DNA of 64,000 nt, taken from contig NZ_CP015614.1 of assembly GCF_000635915.2 (NCBI RefSeq), positions 1,967,501 through 2,031,500 of the forward strand, in the 5' to 3' direction. The DNA is from Brevundimonas naejangsanensis. GTDB lineage: Bacteria > Pseudomonadota > Alphaproteobacteria > Caulobacterales > Caulobacteraceae. The translations under genes were made by a program, and so were the position numbers. Of this stretch, positions 52,362 through 61,427 are shown piece after piece. The notes beneath the pieces are model-generated. The model saw only the letters and a list, made by a program, of their open reading frames with translations. It was not told the origin of the DNA and made no database searches. The first letter of the stretch is position 1. Each line of letters opens with the position of its first letter.

Positions 52362-52565
52362 TTAGAGAACCTTGAGGTCCACAGCCGAGGTCTTGCCGCG
52401 CTGGGTTTCCAGCTCGTATTCGACCTTGGCGTTTTCATCGAGGCCCACCAGACCAGCCTTCTGAACGGCGGTGATGTGGACGAAAACGTCCGAGCCGCCG
52501 GTGTCGGGTTGAATGAAGCCGAAGCCCTTGGTGGGGTTGAACCACTTGACCGTGCCGGTCGCCAT
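52362..52565 (-). CDS. csp: Cold-shock domain protein
   Basis: A 67-residue single OB-fold protein with RNP-1 KGFGFIQ and RNP-2 VFVHITAVQ. It binds single-stranded nucleic acid. About 200 bp of leader lie upstream, which could act as a temperature-responsive 5' UTR as in other csp genes, though no defined motif was found. Confidence 0.96.
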   Translation of the reverse strand: MATGTVKWFNPTKGFGFIQPDTGGSDVFVHITAVQKAGLVGLDENAKVEYELETQRGKTSAVDLKVL

Positions 52566-52763
52566 ATTGCGTCTCCGTAAACGCGCTTTTCCAGGCGGAC
52601 GTCCTTGCAGGATCGCCCGTCAGCCCATCTGGACAAGCTCGTTCAGGCGAAGGAGCAAGACGCGGGTTTGGACCCCACGTGAAATCCGGACTGCGCCGAT
52701 GTTGTCACCCGACTATCCACAGCGGTCAACTGTAAAGCGAATCTGGAACGACGGCCTTTACAG

Positions 52764-53561
52764 TTAATCTCGGGTCCTTGCGCACACGCCTGTGGCGGCG
52801 GCGTCTAGATGAAAGTGGTCCCGATGCGCAGCATTATAGTCCGGCGTCAGGACATTTTTGAACAACTTGCACCCGCCGTCGCGCAGACGCCGAAGAAAGA
52901 TTGCGCCTTCGCGTCCTGTCGGCCCCAAACCGTCCCAATCCTCCGCCACCGACACCCGGCGGCCATCCGAAAGCCTTACCCCGCTGACGTCCAGGGCGTT
53001 GGCGCGCGCATGCTGGCTGGGCCGCGCGGCCGCATCGCGCGAGCCATAGACTCGGCGGCAGGCGAAGGTCCCCAGGTTGTCGATCCGCGTCGCCTGCGAC
53101 CCAAGGATGTCGCGCGACGCCGGCTGCACTATCTCGCGATCCCACAGAAACAGACGCGCGGCCATGGGGCAGCGCATGACCACCCCCGCCGGATTGAGCG
53201 GCGTCTGCTCGCCGCCGGAAATCCTGATCGCGCCGCGCACCACGCAGAAGCCGCCGTCATCCTGATCCGGGACCCGCGACGCGGTCACGCCGGCTTGCCG
53301 CAGCAGGGTCAGGCATTGAGCCGTCAGTTGATCGGCGCGTTGCGCCGTGTCCGCGTCGGACACCTCCAACGCCGCGAGCTTGGCGGCGGTCGCCGCGCCG
53401 ATCGGCTGACGCAGGTCCAGAGGCTTCCAGGGGAGGTCCTGAGCCGGCGCGAAGGCGTCCACGAGCGCGAACAAGCCGCAGGCGGCCAGGATCGCCGCCC
53501 ATAGTCCGCTCCACAGATCCGCAACAGGGGTCGCACGCGTCGCCATAGGGGGCCAATGCAT
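52764..53561 (-). CDS. Extensin-like C-terminal (DUF882/M15-like) protein, membrane-anchored
   Basis: A 265-residue protein with an N-terminal membrane helix (LWAAILAACGLFALVDAF). The C-terminal domain shows CRRVYGSRD, QHARANALDVSG and AHRDHFHLDA, the zinc-ligand pattern (H...D...HxH) of LAS/M15 peptidases that act on peptidoglycan. Conserved cysteines (CVVRGA, CPMAARL, CKLF) suit a periplasmic location. Start at 53561 chosen; 53546 is also possible. Confidence 0.85.
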   Translation of the reverse strand: MHWPPMATRATPVADLWSGLWAAILAACGLFALVDAFAPAQDLPWKPLDLRQPIGAATAAKLAALEVSDADTAQRADQLTAQCLTLLRQAGVTASRVPDQDDGGFCVVRGAIRISGGEQTPLNPAGVVMRCPMAARLFLWDREIVQPASRDILGSQATRIDNLGTFACRRVYGSRDAAARPSQHARANALDVSGVRLSDGRRVSVAEDWDGLGPTGREGAIFLRRLRDGGCKLFKNVLTPDYNAAHRDHFHLDAAATGVCARTRD

Positions 53562-53653
53562 CGAACCGCGCGTTGATCCTTCAAGCCGGCCGCCTCTGGC
53601 GCGTCCGGCGAAATAGCCGCAAGGTCGATACATCACGACACGGGGACACGCCG

Positions 53654-54397
53654 ATGGCCAAGGACGACTATGCCGACATCCTCGAAGCCCTGCAGATCCA
53701 GATGGTCGAGACCCAGGCCTGGGCCATCGAACAGGGGTTGAAGGTCGTCATCGTCTTCGAAGGGCGCGACGCCGCCGGCAAGGACGGGGCGATCAAGCGG
53801 ATGACCGAGTATATGGCGCCGCGCCAGACGCGGGTGGTCGCCCTGCCCAAGCCGACCGAGCGCGAGACGACCCAATGGTATTTCCAGCGCTACGCCGCCC
53901 ATCTGCCGGCGGCGGGGGAAATCGTGATCTTCAACCGCTCCTGGTACAACCGGGCCGGGGTCGAGCCGGTCATGGGTTTCTGCACGCCCGCGCAGCACGA
54001 GCGCTTTTTGCACGACGCTCCGCACTTCGAGCGGATGCTGACCCAGTCGGGGACCCTGCTGATCAAGCTGTGGCTGGACATCAGCCGCGACGAACAAGCC
54101 CGCCGTCTGGAGGAGCGCGTCGACCATCCGCTGAAACGCTTCAAGGTCTCAGCCCTGGACGCCGAGGCTCAGGCCCGCTGGAGCGCCTATTCCGCCGCCC
54201 GCGATGAAATGCTGAATCGCACCCATGTCGACTATGCCCCCTGGACCGTAGTGGCGACTGACAAGAAGAAGACAGCGCGGCTGAACATCATGCGCCACGT
54301 CCTGCGCCGTCTGGACCGGCCCGGTCTGGAATGCCGCGAACCGGACCCTGCGGTCGTCTTTTCCGCCGATGCGGCGCAGGGGCGACTGGCGCAATAG
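53654..54397 (+). CDS. ppk2: Polyphosphate kinase 2
   Basis: A 247-residue PPK2 that transfers phosphate between polyphosphate and nucleotides. Walker A is FEGRDAAGKDGAIKRM near residue 36, Walker B-like FNRSWYNRAGVEPVMG lies near residue 95, and the lid has RRLEERVDHPLKRFK. One PPK2 domain only, so class I. The ATG at 53654 is preferred over the open frame from 53573. Confidence 0.94.
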   Translation: MAKDDYADILEALQIQMVETQAWAIEQGLKVVIVFEGRDAAGKDGAIKRMTEYMAPRQTRVVALPKPTERETTQWYFQRYAAHLPAAGEIVIFNRSWYNRAGVEPVMGFCTPAQHERFLHDAPHFERMLTQSGTLLIKLWLDISRDEQARRLEERVDHPLKRFKVSALDAEAQARWSAYSAARDEMLNRTHVDYAPWTVVATDKKKTARLNIMRHVLRRLDRPGLECREPDPAVVFSADAAQGRLAQ

Positions 54398-54403
54398 GCG
54401 TCG

Positions 54404-55042
54404 TCAGCCGCCGAACAGACGCCGGTTCCTGTCGACGAAGGCGCGCATGGCCCGCACCAGCGGCCCGCCTTCGCGCCCTTTCAGATAGGCCCAGCCGGCG
54501 CCCGCCCCGATCAGGGCGCCGATGGCGTCGACGATCAGGTCCCACATGGTGTCGACCAGGCCGGACTTCTGGGTGTTGAGGCCGAACACTTGGTCCAGCA
54601 TGAACTCCCAGATCTCCCACAGGGCGCCGATGGTCACGGCGAAGCAGAAGGCGAAGAAGGCCACCGTCAGGGACGCCGCCTTCAGCTGGCTTCCCTGCAC
54701 CAGCATCAGCATCAGCAGGGCGCCGACCAGGCCGAAGGCCACGGCCGAACCGCCGTGCAGCACCACGTCCCACCACCAGTAGCGCTCGTAGAAATCGCCC
54801 AGTTCGCCCAGGAACAGGGTGGCGCACAGGAAGACGGCGATGGCGGTGACGAAGCCGATCGGCAGATTCAGCCCCACGCGCGGCGCCAGCCAGAAGGGAA
54901 CCAGGGTCAGCAGAAAGGTCCCGACGCCGACGAAGGTGACGCTGAACTCCCCCGTCAGAAAGCCCCCGACGGCCGCCCCCAGCAGCACCATCCAGGTCAA
55001 AAGCAGCAGCCACGGTAAAGGAGCTCTTGTGCGCGTCGTCAT
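54404..55042 (-). CDS. YjdF/DUF2238-like integral membrane protein
   Basis: A 212-residue protein with about six hydrophobic helices. The motif FYERYWWWDVVLHGGSA and the later GALWEIWEFMLD and SGLVDTMWDLIVDAIGALIG are the conserved features of DUF2238, which may bind an unknown ligand through His, Glu and Asp residues. It is convergent with ppk2 (6 bp gap). Confidence 0.83.
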   Translation of the reverse strand: MTTRTRAPLPWLLLLTWMVLLGAAVGGFLTGEFSVTFVGVGTFLLTLVPFWLAPRVGLNLPIGFVTAIAVFLCATLFLGELGDFYERYWWWDVVLHGGSAVAFGLVGALLMLMLVQGSQLKAASLTVAFFAFCFAVTIGALWEIWEFMLDQVFGLNTQKSGLVDTMWDLIVDAIGALIGAGAGWAYLKGREGGPLVRAMRAFVDRNRRLFGG

Positions 55043-55216
55043 CCGTCCTGTCCGCCCGGCTGCTGTTCCCGATCACGACCCTGATCTGGACGGCTCGGGC
55101 GCGCAAGCCCGGCCTCTCCGATCCCCTCGCCTGTCTGGCCGGTGAAAGACCTTATGCAACGGCGATCTGATGCAGCCTCTTCACCCCGCGCCGCCTTGGG
55201 GGCTAAGACCAGAGGC

Positions 55217-56236
55217 ATGAACACAGCCCCGCTTCCCGACGCCGCTGGCCAGAACTGGGTCGATCGGCATGCGCCCGAGCGTCTGAAGCCCTGGCTGAAG
55301 CTGGGCCGCTTCGACCGGCCGATCGGGACGTGGCTGCTGCTGCTGCCTGGATGGCAGGGGATCATGCTGGCGCTGAACCAGTACGACCGGCCGTTCGGCG
55401 GCTATGAGCTGTGGCTGGTCGTCGGCTTCGCCATCGGCGCCGCCCTGATGCGCGGGGCGGGCTGTGCGGTGAACGACATCGTCGACCGCGACTTCGACGC
55501 CCAGGTCGCGCGCACCGCTTTGCGGCCTATTCCGGCAGGCCAGATCAGCGTCAAGCAGGCGTGGGCCTTCGTCGGCGGCCTCAGCCTCATCAGCCTGTGC
55601 ATCCTGCTGACGATGAACCTGATGTCGGTGCTGCTGGGCGCCCTGTCGCTGGGGCTGGTGGCGGCCTATCCCTTCATGAAGCGCATCACCTGGTGGCCGC
55701 AGGCCTGGCTAGGCCTGACCTTCAACTGGGGCGCCCTGCTGGGCTTCGCCGCCGCGACGGGCGGGCTGTTCGCGCTCGGCTGGCTCTATGTGCTGCAGGT
55801 CAAGCTCAGCGGCGACAGCTACTGGATGGCCGAGGGTCTGAACCGCATGGGGAACCTGGCCCTGTCGGCGGGGCTGCTCTATGCGGGCGGGCTGTTCTGG
55901 ACCCTGGGTTACGACACCATCTATGCGCTTCAGGACATCGAGGACGACGTCATGGCCGGGGTAAAGTCCTCGGCACGAGCGCTGGGCGGCAAGGTGAAGG
56001 AAGGCGTGGCCGTCTTTTACATCCTGGCCGTGGCCCTGGCGGGGGCGGCGGGCTACGTCGCGGGCCTGGCGCCGGTCTTCTATGTCGGTCTGGCGCTCTA
56101 CGCCCTGCATTTCGTCTGGCAGGTGCGGCGGTTGCGGCCGGACGATCCGAAGCTGTCCCTGCGTCTTTTCAAATCAAATCGCGATGCGGGGTTGATCCTT
56201 CTGGCCGCCATAGCGTTCAACGGCCTAGCTTTCTGA
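55217..56236 (+). CDS. ubiA: 4-hydroxybenzoate polyprenyltransferase
   Basis: A 339-residue membrane enzyme of ubiquinone synthesis. The two prenyl-diphosphate-binding motifs are NDIVDRDFDAQVART and DTIYALQDIEDDVMAG. Eight to nine hydrophobic helices are present. The ATG at 55217 is preferred over 55142. It lies 25 bp upstream of a lipoprotein gene in the same direction. Confidence 0.96.
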   Translation: MNTAPLPDAAGQNWVDRHAPERLKPWLKLGRFDRPIGTWLLLLPGWQGIMLALNQYDRPFGGYELWLVVGFAIGAALMRGAGCAVNDIVDRDFDAQVARTALRPIPAGQISVKQAWAFVGGLSLISLCILLTMNLMSVLLGALSLGLVAAYPFMKRITWWPQAWLGLTFNWGALLGFAAATGGLFALGWLYVLQVKLSGDSYWMAEGLNRMGNLALSAGLLYAGGLFWTLGYDTIYALQDIEDDVMAGVKSSARALGGKVKEGVAVFYILAVALAGAAGYVAGLAPVFYVGLALYALHFVWQVRRLRPDDPKLSLRLFKSNRDAGLILLAAIAFNGLAF

Positions 56237-56261
56237 TCGAACCGTTCCAAAGGAGCCCGGC

Positions 56262-57104
56262 ATGATCCCTTCGCGCCCCCTTCGCGTCCTTCTCGTCACC
56301 GCCGCCGTCGCGGCCTCGCTCGCCGCGTGCCAGCGCAATGAGAAGAAGGAGGCCCCGGCCGCGCCGGCCGCCTCCGCCCACGCCGTCGAAGGGCCGCTGA
56401 AGTACGACAGCGCCACGCCCTACGCCAAGGTCAGCCTGAGCCTGCCGGAGGCCGTGCTGTCCTATCCGGCGCTGTACACTCCGCTGTACCGCGACGAGGT
56501 GGCCAAGCTGAAGGAATACGCCGAGGGCGCCCAGGCCGACCGCACCGAGGCCGGCTCGCCCGAAGGCATGCCCCCCTATGAGAAGACCATCGTCTACGGC
56601 GCCCCGATCGAGACCGGCCGCCTGTTCAGCCTGATGCGGACCGACTTCGACTATTCGGGCGGCGCCCACCCGAACACGGTCGCCACCGGCCTGCTGTGGG
56701 ACAAGAGCGAAGGCCGCCGCATCGCCGCCGCCGACCTGTTCGCCGACAAGGCCGACAAGACCAATCTGGAGCGCGCCCTGTGCCAGGCGGTGAACACCGC
56801 CAAGACCAAACGCCCCGGCGCCACGCCCGTCTCGACCACCAGCGGAACGTGGACCTGTCCCAAGCTGAAGGACGTGGCCGTGACGCTGGCTCCGGGCTCC
56901 ACGCCGGGCAAGGCGGGCGGCCTGACCTTCCTGCTGGACGCCTATGCGGTCGGTCCCTATGTCGAGGGCGCCTACTACCTGACCTTGCCGCTGTCGGCCT
57001 TCCAGAGCGCCCTGTCGCCGGAGTATGCAGCCGAGTTCGCAGGCGCTCCGACCAAGGCAGGCGACGTGACCGAGGACTTGCGCCTGAAAGCGCCGGCCGC
57101 CTGA
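56262..57104 (+). CDS. DUF3298/RsiV-like lipoprotein
   Basis: A 280-residue protein with the lipobox SLAAC. The mature domain has SLMRTDFDYSGGAHPNTV and FADKADKTNLERAL, then YVEGAYYLTLPLSAFQ, as in DUF3298 proteins (RsiV relatives, where the domain binds lysozyme or cell-wall fragments). No sigma factor gene is adjacent. ATG at 56262 has AAAGGAG 10 bp upstream. Confidence 0.86.
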   Translation: MIPSRPLRVLLVTAAVAASLAACQRNEKKEAPAAPAASAHAVEGPLKYDSATPYAKVSLSLPEAVLSYPALYTPLYRDEVAKLKEYAEGAQADRTEAGSPEGMPPYEKTIVYGAPIETGRLFSLMRTDFDYSGGAHPNTVATGLLWDKSEGRRIAAADLFADKADKTNLERALCQAVNTAKTKRPGATPVSTTSGTWTCPKLKDVAVTLAPGSTPGKAGGLTFLLDAYAVGPYVEGAYYLTLPLSAFQSALSPEYAAEFAGAPTKAGDVTEDLRLKAPAA

Positions 57105-57144
57105 TCAGGGCGCCCAATCGTTCCGGTTGGTCGATCATGATGAA

Positions 57145-57186
57145 GCGCCGGGCGTCGTCGACGCGTTTCAGCGTCACGCCCGGCGC
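57145..57186. terminator. Long hairpin after the DUF3298 gene
   Basis: GCGCCGGGCGT at 57145 pairs with ACGCCCGGCGC at 57176 around a 20-bp loop. No T-tract follows, so it may be a structural repeat or weak terminator. Confidence 0.45.
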
Positions 57187-57249
57187 CGTCGCCGTGCGCC
57201 CACGTCTCCCCCGGTGACGGTGACGCGGGCGATTATGAAGTAAGGTTAT

Positions 57250-57268
57250 CCTGACTTGACGCGTCAGG
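57250..57268. promoter_or_regulatory. CCTGAC dyad at the 3' end of the XRE gene
   Basis: CCTGAC-TTGACGC-GTCAGG is a perfect dyad at the end of the XRE gene. The hexamer matches the half-sites repeated in the promoter of the same operon (57879-57953). Confidence 0.5.
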
Positions 57269-57461
57269 CATGCGGGTTCTCGAAGATGTCCTCGACCGGC
57301 TGTTCGAACAGGGCGGCGATGCGATAGGCCAAGTCCAGCGAAGGGTCGTGCTTTTCAGTCTCCAAAGCATTGACCGCCTGGCGCGACACGCCCAGCGCCT
57401 GACCCAGTTGCTCCTGGGTCCAGTTCCTCTCGGCGCGCAGCAGTTTCAGCTTGTTCTTCAT
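57264..57461 (-). CDS. XRE-family helix-turn-helix regulator
   Basis: A 65-residue protein that is almost only an HTH domain: KLKLLRAERNWTQEQLGQA, then GVSRQAVNALETEKHDPS, ending PVEDIFENPH. This short YozG/YgzD-like type is often paired with a small membrane protein gene, as here. Its ATG overlaps the upstream gene stop (TGATG). It is likely to bind the repeats at 57879-57953 and regulate its own operon. Confidence 0.88.
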   Translation of the reverse strand: MKNKLKLLRAERNWTQEQLGQALGVSRQAVNALETEKHDPSLDLAYRIAALFEQPVEDIFENPHA

Positions 57462-57868
57462 CAGTTCGATGACCGGATGAAGGACGAGACCAGGCCGAAC
57501 GCAGCCCAGAACAGCGGATAGATCAGCCAGGCCGGCAGATGCGGCGCCCCGGCGAAACTCTCGCCGAAGCCCCAGAAGGTCGCCGCCGCCATCGCCAGCC
57601 CCGAGGCGATGATGAACTGCTTGGCCGTGACCATGCGCACGAACTCGTCGCTGTCGCGCATCAGGGCCAGGGTGGCCCAGATTTGCCCCACCACGGGGGC
57701 GACGACCATAGCGGCGAGCGCCCAACCGACAGGCCTGCCGATGACGCCATCGAACAGGTCCGTGGTCATCATCGCCACGCAGATCGCCACATAGGCCGCC
57801 ATAAAGCCGAACGTGCGCAGGACGTAGCGGCGTCCCGCCGGAACGTGTTGCTTAGAAAGGGCCGGCAT
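57461..57868 (-). CDS. Small membrane protein paired with an XRE regulator
   Basis: A 135-residue protein with four hydrophobic helices (for example TFGFMAAYVAICVAMM, GWALAAMVVAPVVGQIWA, FIIASGLAMAAATFWGF, LIYPLFWAAFGLVSSF). The motif TLALMRDSDEFVRM recalls small membrane proteins co-encoded with XRE regulators. It has no catalytic motif. ATG at 57868 chosen; the frame is open to 57907, which would fall inside the repeat region. Confidence 0.78.
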   Translation of the reverse strand: MPALSKQHVPAGRRYVLRTFGFMAAYVAICVAMMTTDLFDGVIGRPVGWALAAMVVAPVVGQIWATLALMRDSDEFVRMVTAKQFIIASGLAMAAATFWGFGESFAGAPHLPAWLIYPLFWAAFGLVSSFIRSSN

Positions 57869-57878
57869 AGCAGGTGCT

Positions 57879-57953
57879 CCTGACTTTATGTCACGAAAAC
57901 CTGACACCAGCCTTATGTCATGTCAACCTGACTTTTTATCAGCCTGTGCTGAC
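57879..57953. promoter_or_regulatory. Direct-repeat operator region of the XRE operon
   Basis: A 27-bp unit CCTGACTTTxTxTCA-N7-CTGAC occurs at 57879-57905 and at 57927-57953. CCTGAC or GCTGAC half-sites start at 57879, 57900, 57927 and 57948, that is with steps of 21, 27 and 21 bp (about two helical turns). The region is AT-rich and lies just upstream of the operon start. The binding of the XRE protein is inferred. Confidence 0.65.
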
Positions 57954-57992
57954 TTTATTGCCAGAGGCTTCGGCGCCCCCTAGCTTGCCCTC

Positions 57993-58565
57993 ATGCGTAG
58001 TCTCCTCGCCCTCGTCGCCGCTTTCCTGTCGACAGCCGCGCCGCTTTCAGCGGTCGCCTCCGCCCCCGCGCCATTTCACGCGGAAGACGTGCGCGGCGCA
58101 CGCGACTACAGGGACCTGCCGCGCCTCGACGGGGCGCGCATTCGCGCCTGGCGGCAGTTGTCGGTGGCCGAGATCACCTTGCCGACCGCCGCCGTGGCCG
58201 AAGGCGCCGCTTCTGAAGGCGCCCTTCGCATGCAGGGCCAGATCAGCCACCTGGACTATGTGGTGCGCCCTGCCGTCGCGCCGATCGACATGGCGCGGCA
58301 TTATGAAGACGCCCTGCGCGAGGGCGGTTATGAGACCGTCTTCGCCTGCACCGGCATCGCCCGCTGCGGTTCCGGCATGAGCGCCTTAATCCTTCTGAGC
58401 GACACCGTGGCCCCGGCCGGGTTCGCCGACGGCGTGTTCAACGATCAGGTCAGAGTGATCGTGGCGCGCAAGGGTTCGACCTGGGTGCTGCTGCACATGA
58501 CGCGCGGGCCGGACCGGTCGCTGGTCTATCAGGCCGTCGTCGAGGGCGCCCGTGAGCTCGACTAG
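57993..58565 (+). CDS. Exported protein of unknown function
   Basis: A 190-residue protein with a signal peptide (LLALVAAFLSTAAPLSAVASA). The mature part contains DYRDLPRLDGARIRAW, HLDYVVRPAVAPIDMARHYED and FACTGIARCGSGM with two cysteines 7 apart, loosely like DUF4892 proteins. Function unknown. It overlaps the next gene by 14 bp. Confidence 0.7.
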   Translation: MRSLLALVAAFLSTAAPLSAVASAPAPFHAEDVRGARDYRDLPRLDGARIRAWRQLSVAEITLPTAAVAEGAASEGALRMQGQISHLDYVVRPAVAPIDMARHYEDALREGGYETVFACTGIARCGSGMSALILLSDTVAPAGFADGVFNDQVRVIVARKGSTWVLLHMTRGPDRSLVYQAVVEGARELD

Positions 58566-59217
58566 GCGCATCGCCGACCCTGCCCGTTTCATTCGCGACA
58601 ACACCCGTCTTCAGCCCGTCTCGCACACGCCCGAAATCGCCCTGTGGCTGGCAGACGAGGTCACGCCCATCTGGCGCCTGACGGAAGAAGAGCTTGGCGA
58701 GATGGGCCTGCCGCCTCCGTTCTGGGCCTTCGCCTGGGCGGGCGGACAGGCGTTGGCGCGCTGGCTGCTGGACCATCCGGAGGCTGTAGCGGGGCGCCGG
58801 GTGCTGGACCTGGCCGCTGGATCGGGCCTCGTCGGGATCGCGGCGATGAAGGCCGGCGCCGCCTCGGTCCTGGCCGCCGACATCGACCCCTTCTGCGCCG
58901 CCGCCGTGGCCGCGAACGCGCAGGCCAACGGCGTCCAGATCGCCTTCACCGCCGACAATCTGCTGGAGGCGCCGTCTGCGTCGTTCGACCTGATCTGCGC
59001 CGGGGACGTCTTCTATGAGGGGCCGATGGCGCAGACGATGCTGGCATGGCTGAAGCAGGCGCGCTCAGCCGGAACAAGCGTGTTGGTCGGCGACCCCGGC
59101 CGCACCTATTTCCCTAAGGAAGGGCTCAGCCTGCTGGCGGAATACCGGGTGCCCACGACGCGCGAGCTGGAGGAGCAGGAGGTCAAGCGCACGCGGGTCT
59201 GGTCGCTGGACGCCTGA
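58552..59217 (+). CDS. Class I SAM-dependent methyltransferase, METTL20/ETFB-KMT-like
   Basis: A 221-residue methyltransferase. Motif I is VLDLAAGSGLVGIAAMKAGA, followed by AADIDPFCAAAVAANAQ and LICAGDVFYEGPMA. The lead sequence FIRDNTRLQPVSHTPEI and the PPPFWAFAWAGGQAL region match the electron-transfer-flavoprotein lysine methyltransferase group. GTG start at 58552, inside the preceding gene (coupled). Confidence 0.87.
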   Translation: MSSTRRIADPARFIRDNTRLQPVSHTPEIALWLADEVTPIWRLTEEELGEMGLPPPFWAFAWAGGQALARWLLDHPEAVAGRRVLDLAAGSGLVGIAAMKAGAASVLAADIDPFCAAAVAANAQANGVQIAFTADNLLEAPSASFDLICAGDVFYEGPMAQTMLAWLKQARSAGTSVLVGDPGRTYFPKEGLSLLAEYRVPTTRELEEQEVKRTRVWSLDA

Positions 59218-59224
59218 CGCCCCC

Positions 59225-59797
59225 TCAGGCGCCGCGCGGCAGGACGGTCAGCACCCGCGCCATATGCTGGTGGAAGGCTTCCATATAGTCGCGCAGGAAC
59301 TGTTCGGTGCCGGGGACGCTGACGTTTCCGTCATCGTCGATCAGGTCCGGCTTGAACTGGATGTAGGCCTCGACCGCGTTCATCTGCGGGGCCTGGAGGA
59401 AGCCCAGGATCGGGCGCAGGGCCTGTTGACCGACCGCCGTGCCGATGGCGCCGGGCGAGGCGCCGATGACCGCCGTCGGCTTGTTCTTGAAGACATTGGT
59501 CCCATAGGGCCGGCTGGCCCAGTCCAGCGCGTTCTTCAGCCCGCCGGGGATGGAGCGGTTGTATTCCGGCGTGACGATCAGGATGGCGTCGGAGCCCTTG
59601 ATCGCCGCCTTGAAGTCGTTGGCGACGGCCGGATAGTCGGCGTCGTAGTCAGAGGAATAGAGCGGCAGGTCGGCGAAGCTGATCTCGCTCATGTTCAGCT
59701 TGTCCGGCGCCAATCGAACCAGCGCCTTGGCCAGTTTGCGGTTGATCGAGCCCTTGGCCAGGCTGCCGATGATGTAGCCGACGTTATAGGTGGTCAT
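59225..59797 (-). CDS. NADPH-dependent FMN reductase
   Basis: A 190-residue flavodoxin-like reductase. It begins MTTYNVGYIIGSLAKGSINRKLA, with LYSSDYD, VTPEYNRSIPGGLKNALDWASRP (in parts) and a Gly-rich GASPGAIGTAVGQQ loop, the ArsH/ChrR/azoreductase signature. It probably reduces quinones or azo compounds. ATG at 59797 chosen; the frame is open to 60019. Confidence 0.92.
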   Translation of the reverse strand: MTTYNVGYIIGSLAKGSINRKLAKALVRLAPDKLNMSEISFADLPLYSSDYDADYPAVANDFKAAIKGSDAILIVTPEYNRSIPGGLKNALDWASRPYGTNVFKNKPTAVIGASPGAIGTAVGQQALRPILGFLQAPQMNAVEAYIQFKPDLIDDDGNVSVPGTEQFLRDYMEAFHQHMARVLTVLPRGA

Positions 59798-59874
59798 GAC
59801 AGGCGTCCTGCTGGGTAAGGGCCGCGTCCACGGCCGCTGGCGAGTCAATGCCCAGCCAAGCTTGGCGGTTCCGT

Positions 59875-61185
59875 TCAGACGCGCACGGCCTGCCGCCCCC
59901 GTCCCGCCTCGCCGAAGACGCGCAGATAGCGTTCGATCTCGGCGCGGTCGCCGGTGGCCTTTTCGACATTGTCCGACAGCTTGACGGCCGGGCGGCCCGC
60001 CGCCTGCGTCACCTTGCACACCAGCGACAGGGGCAGAAGTTCAGGCGCCTCGACCGGCGCGCAGTCGCGGAAGTCGTTGGTCAGATTGGTGCCCCAGCCG
60101 AAGCTGGTGCGCACCCGGCCCTTGAAGTGGGCGTGGGCCGCCTCGATGCCGTCCACGTCCAGCCCATCGGCCAGGACCAGCAGTCGTTCGCGCGGGTCGC
60201 GGCCCTTGGACGCCCACCACTTCATGATGATCTCGCCGCCCTCGATCGGCGGAGCGGAATCGGGGCGGAAGCCCTTCCAGTCGGCCAGCCAGTCGGGCGC
60301 GTCGTTCAGAAACGCCTGCGTGCCGAAAGCGTCCGGCAGCGCGATCAGCAGATTGCCGTCATAGGCGGCGCGCCATTCCTCCAGCACCCGATAGGGCGCG
60401 GCGCGCAGAGCCGCCTCGTCCTCGCCCGCCATCGCCGCCAGCACCATCGGCAGTTCGTGGCCGTTGGTGCCGATGGCCTCAAGGTCGTTGTTCATGGCCA
60501 GCAGGACGTTGGAGGTGCCGATGAAGGCGCTTCCCAGCCCCTCCTTCAGCGCTTCGACGCACCAGCCCTGCCACAGGAAGCCGTGGCGGCGGCGCGTTCC
60601 GAAGTCGGACAGGGACAGCGGCTCCAGCTGTCGCAGGCGCTCGATCTTGCTCCACAGCTTGGTCTTGGCGCGCGAATAGAGGATGTCCAGTTCGAACCGG
60701 CCCATTCGGCGCAAGGCCCGGCGGCTGCGCAGCTCGTTCAGGATCGACAGGGCGGGGATTTCCCACAGGGTGACATCGGCCCAGCTTCCCGAAAACTCGA
60801 GCCGGTACTGACCGTCGGCGCTGCGCGAGAGGTCGTATTCCGGCAGACGATATTCGGCCAGCCACGCCAGAAAGTCCGGGCTGAAGATCGACTTCACCCC
60901 GTAGAAGGTGTTGCCGCCCAGCCAGATCAGCTCGCGGTTGGTGAAGCGCAAGGAGCGGGCGTGGTCCAGCTGGGCGCGCAGTTCGGCCTCGTCCACCTCT
61001 TCGGCCAGGCGCACCGAAGTCGTGCGGTTGATGACCGAGAACGTCACCGGCACGTCGCGGAACCGCCGCCAGATCAGCTGCAGCATCAGCAGCTTGTAGA
61101 AGTCGGTGTCCAGCAGGCTGCGGACGATGGGGTCCAGGCGCCAGCCGTGATCATAGGCCCGCTTGGCCAGGTCGATGTTCGCCAT
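59875..61185 (-). CDS. pncB: Nicotinate phosphoribosyltransferase
   Basis: A 436-residue enzyme of the NAD salvage pathway. It has [27 protein letters not shown] and [25 protein letters not shown] (in parts) and [11 protein letters not shown]. The active-site His within NGHELPM and the lysine/aspartate residues are present. Length is typical. It is convergent with nothing and divergent from the CBS gene. Confidence 0.95.
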   Translation of the reverse strand: MANIDLAKRAYDHGWRLDPIVRSLLDTDFYKLLMLQLIWRRFRDVPVTFSVINRTTSVRLAEEVDEAELRAQLDHARSLRFTNRELIWLGGNTFYGVKSIFSPDFLAWLAEYRLPEYDLSRSADGQYRLEFSGSWADVTLWEIPALSILNELRSRRALRRMGRFELDILYSRAKTKLWSKIERLRQLEPLSLSDFGTRRRHGFLWQGWCVEALKEGLGSAFIGTSNVLLAMNNDLEAIGTNGHELPMVLAAMAGEDEAALRAAPYRVLEEWRAAYDGNLLIALPDAFGTQAFLNDAPDWLADWKGFRPDSAPPIEGGEIIMKWWASKGRDPRERLLVLADGLDVDGIEAAHAHFKGRVRTSFGWGTNLTNDFRDCAPVEAPELLPLSLVCKVTQAAGRPAVKLSDNVEKATGDRAEIERYLRVFGEAGRGRQAVRV

Positions 61186-61427
61186 GCCCGATCAATCCGC
61201 CTTTTATTTCACCGGTTCGCCTGACGCAGGGCGCGTCGCCCCCCTGCCTATCACACACAAGCTCGGCCGCCAGGCTGCGCCTCCGCTAACATATTGGGCG
61301 CGCCGCGATCGATTACGATGGCGGGCGTCCTGGCGAACGTCGCCAACACGCCTGCGGTGGAACTGCACGCCTCGCGCGCGGGTTTCCCCGCAGGGCCGCC
61401 ACGAGCCCCTTTCACCGGGAGAACGCC

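Noticed and set aside
52566-52763. Cold-shock leader as a named riboswitch or thermosensor
   Set aside because: The leader is long, but I could not identify a conserved cold box or a defined fold by eye.
57461-57907. Upstream start at 57907 for the membrane protein
   Set aside because: It would place the N terminus inside the operator repeats and add residues without membrane or signal character.
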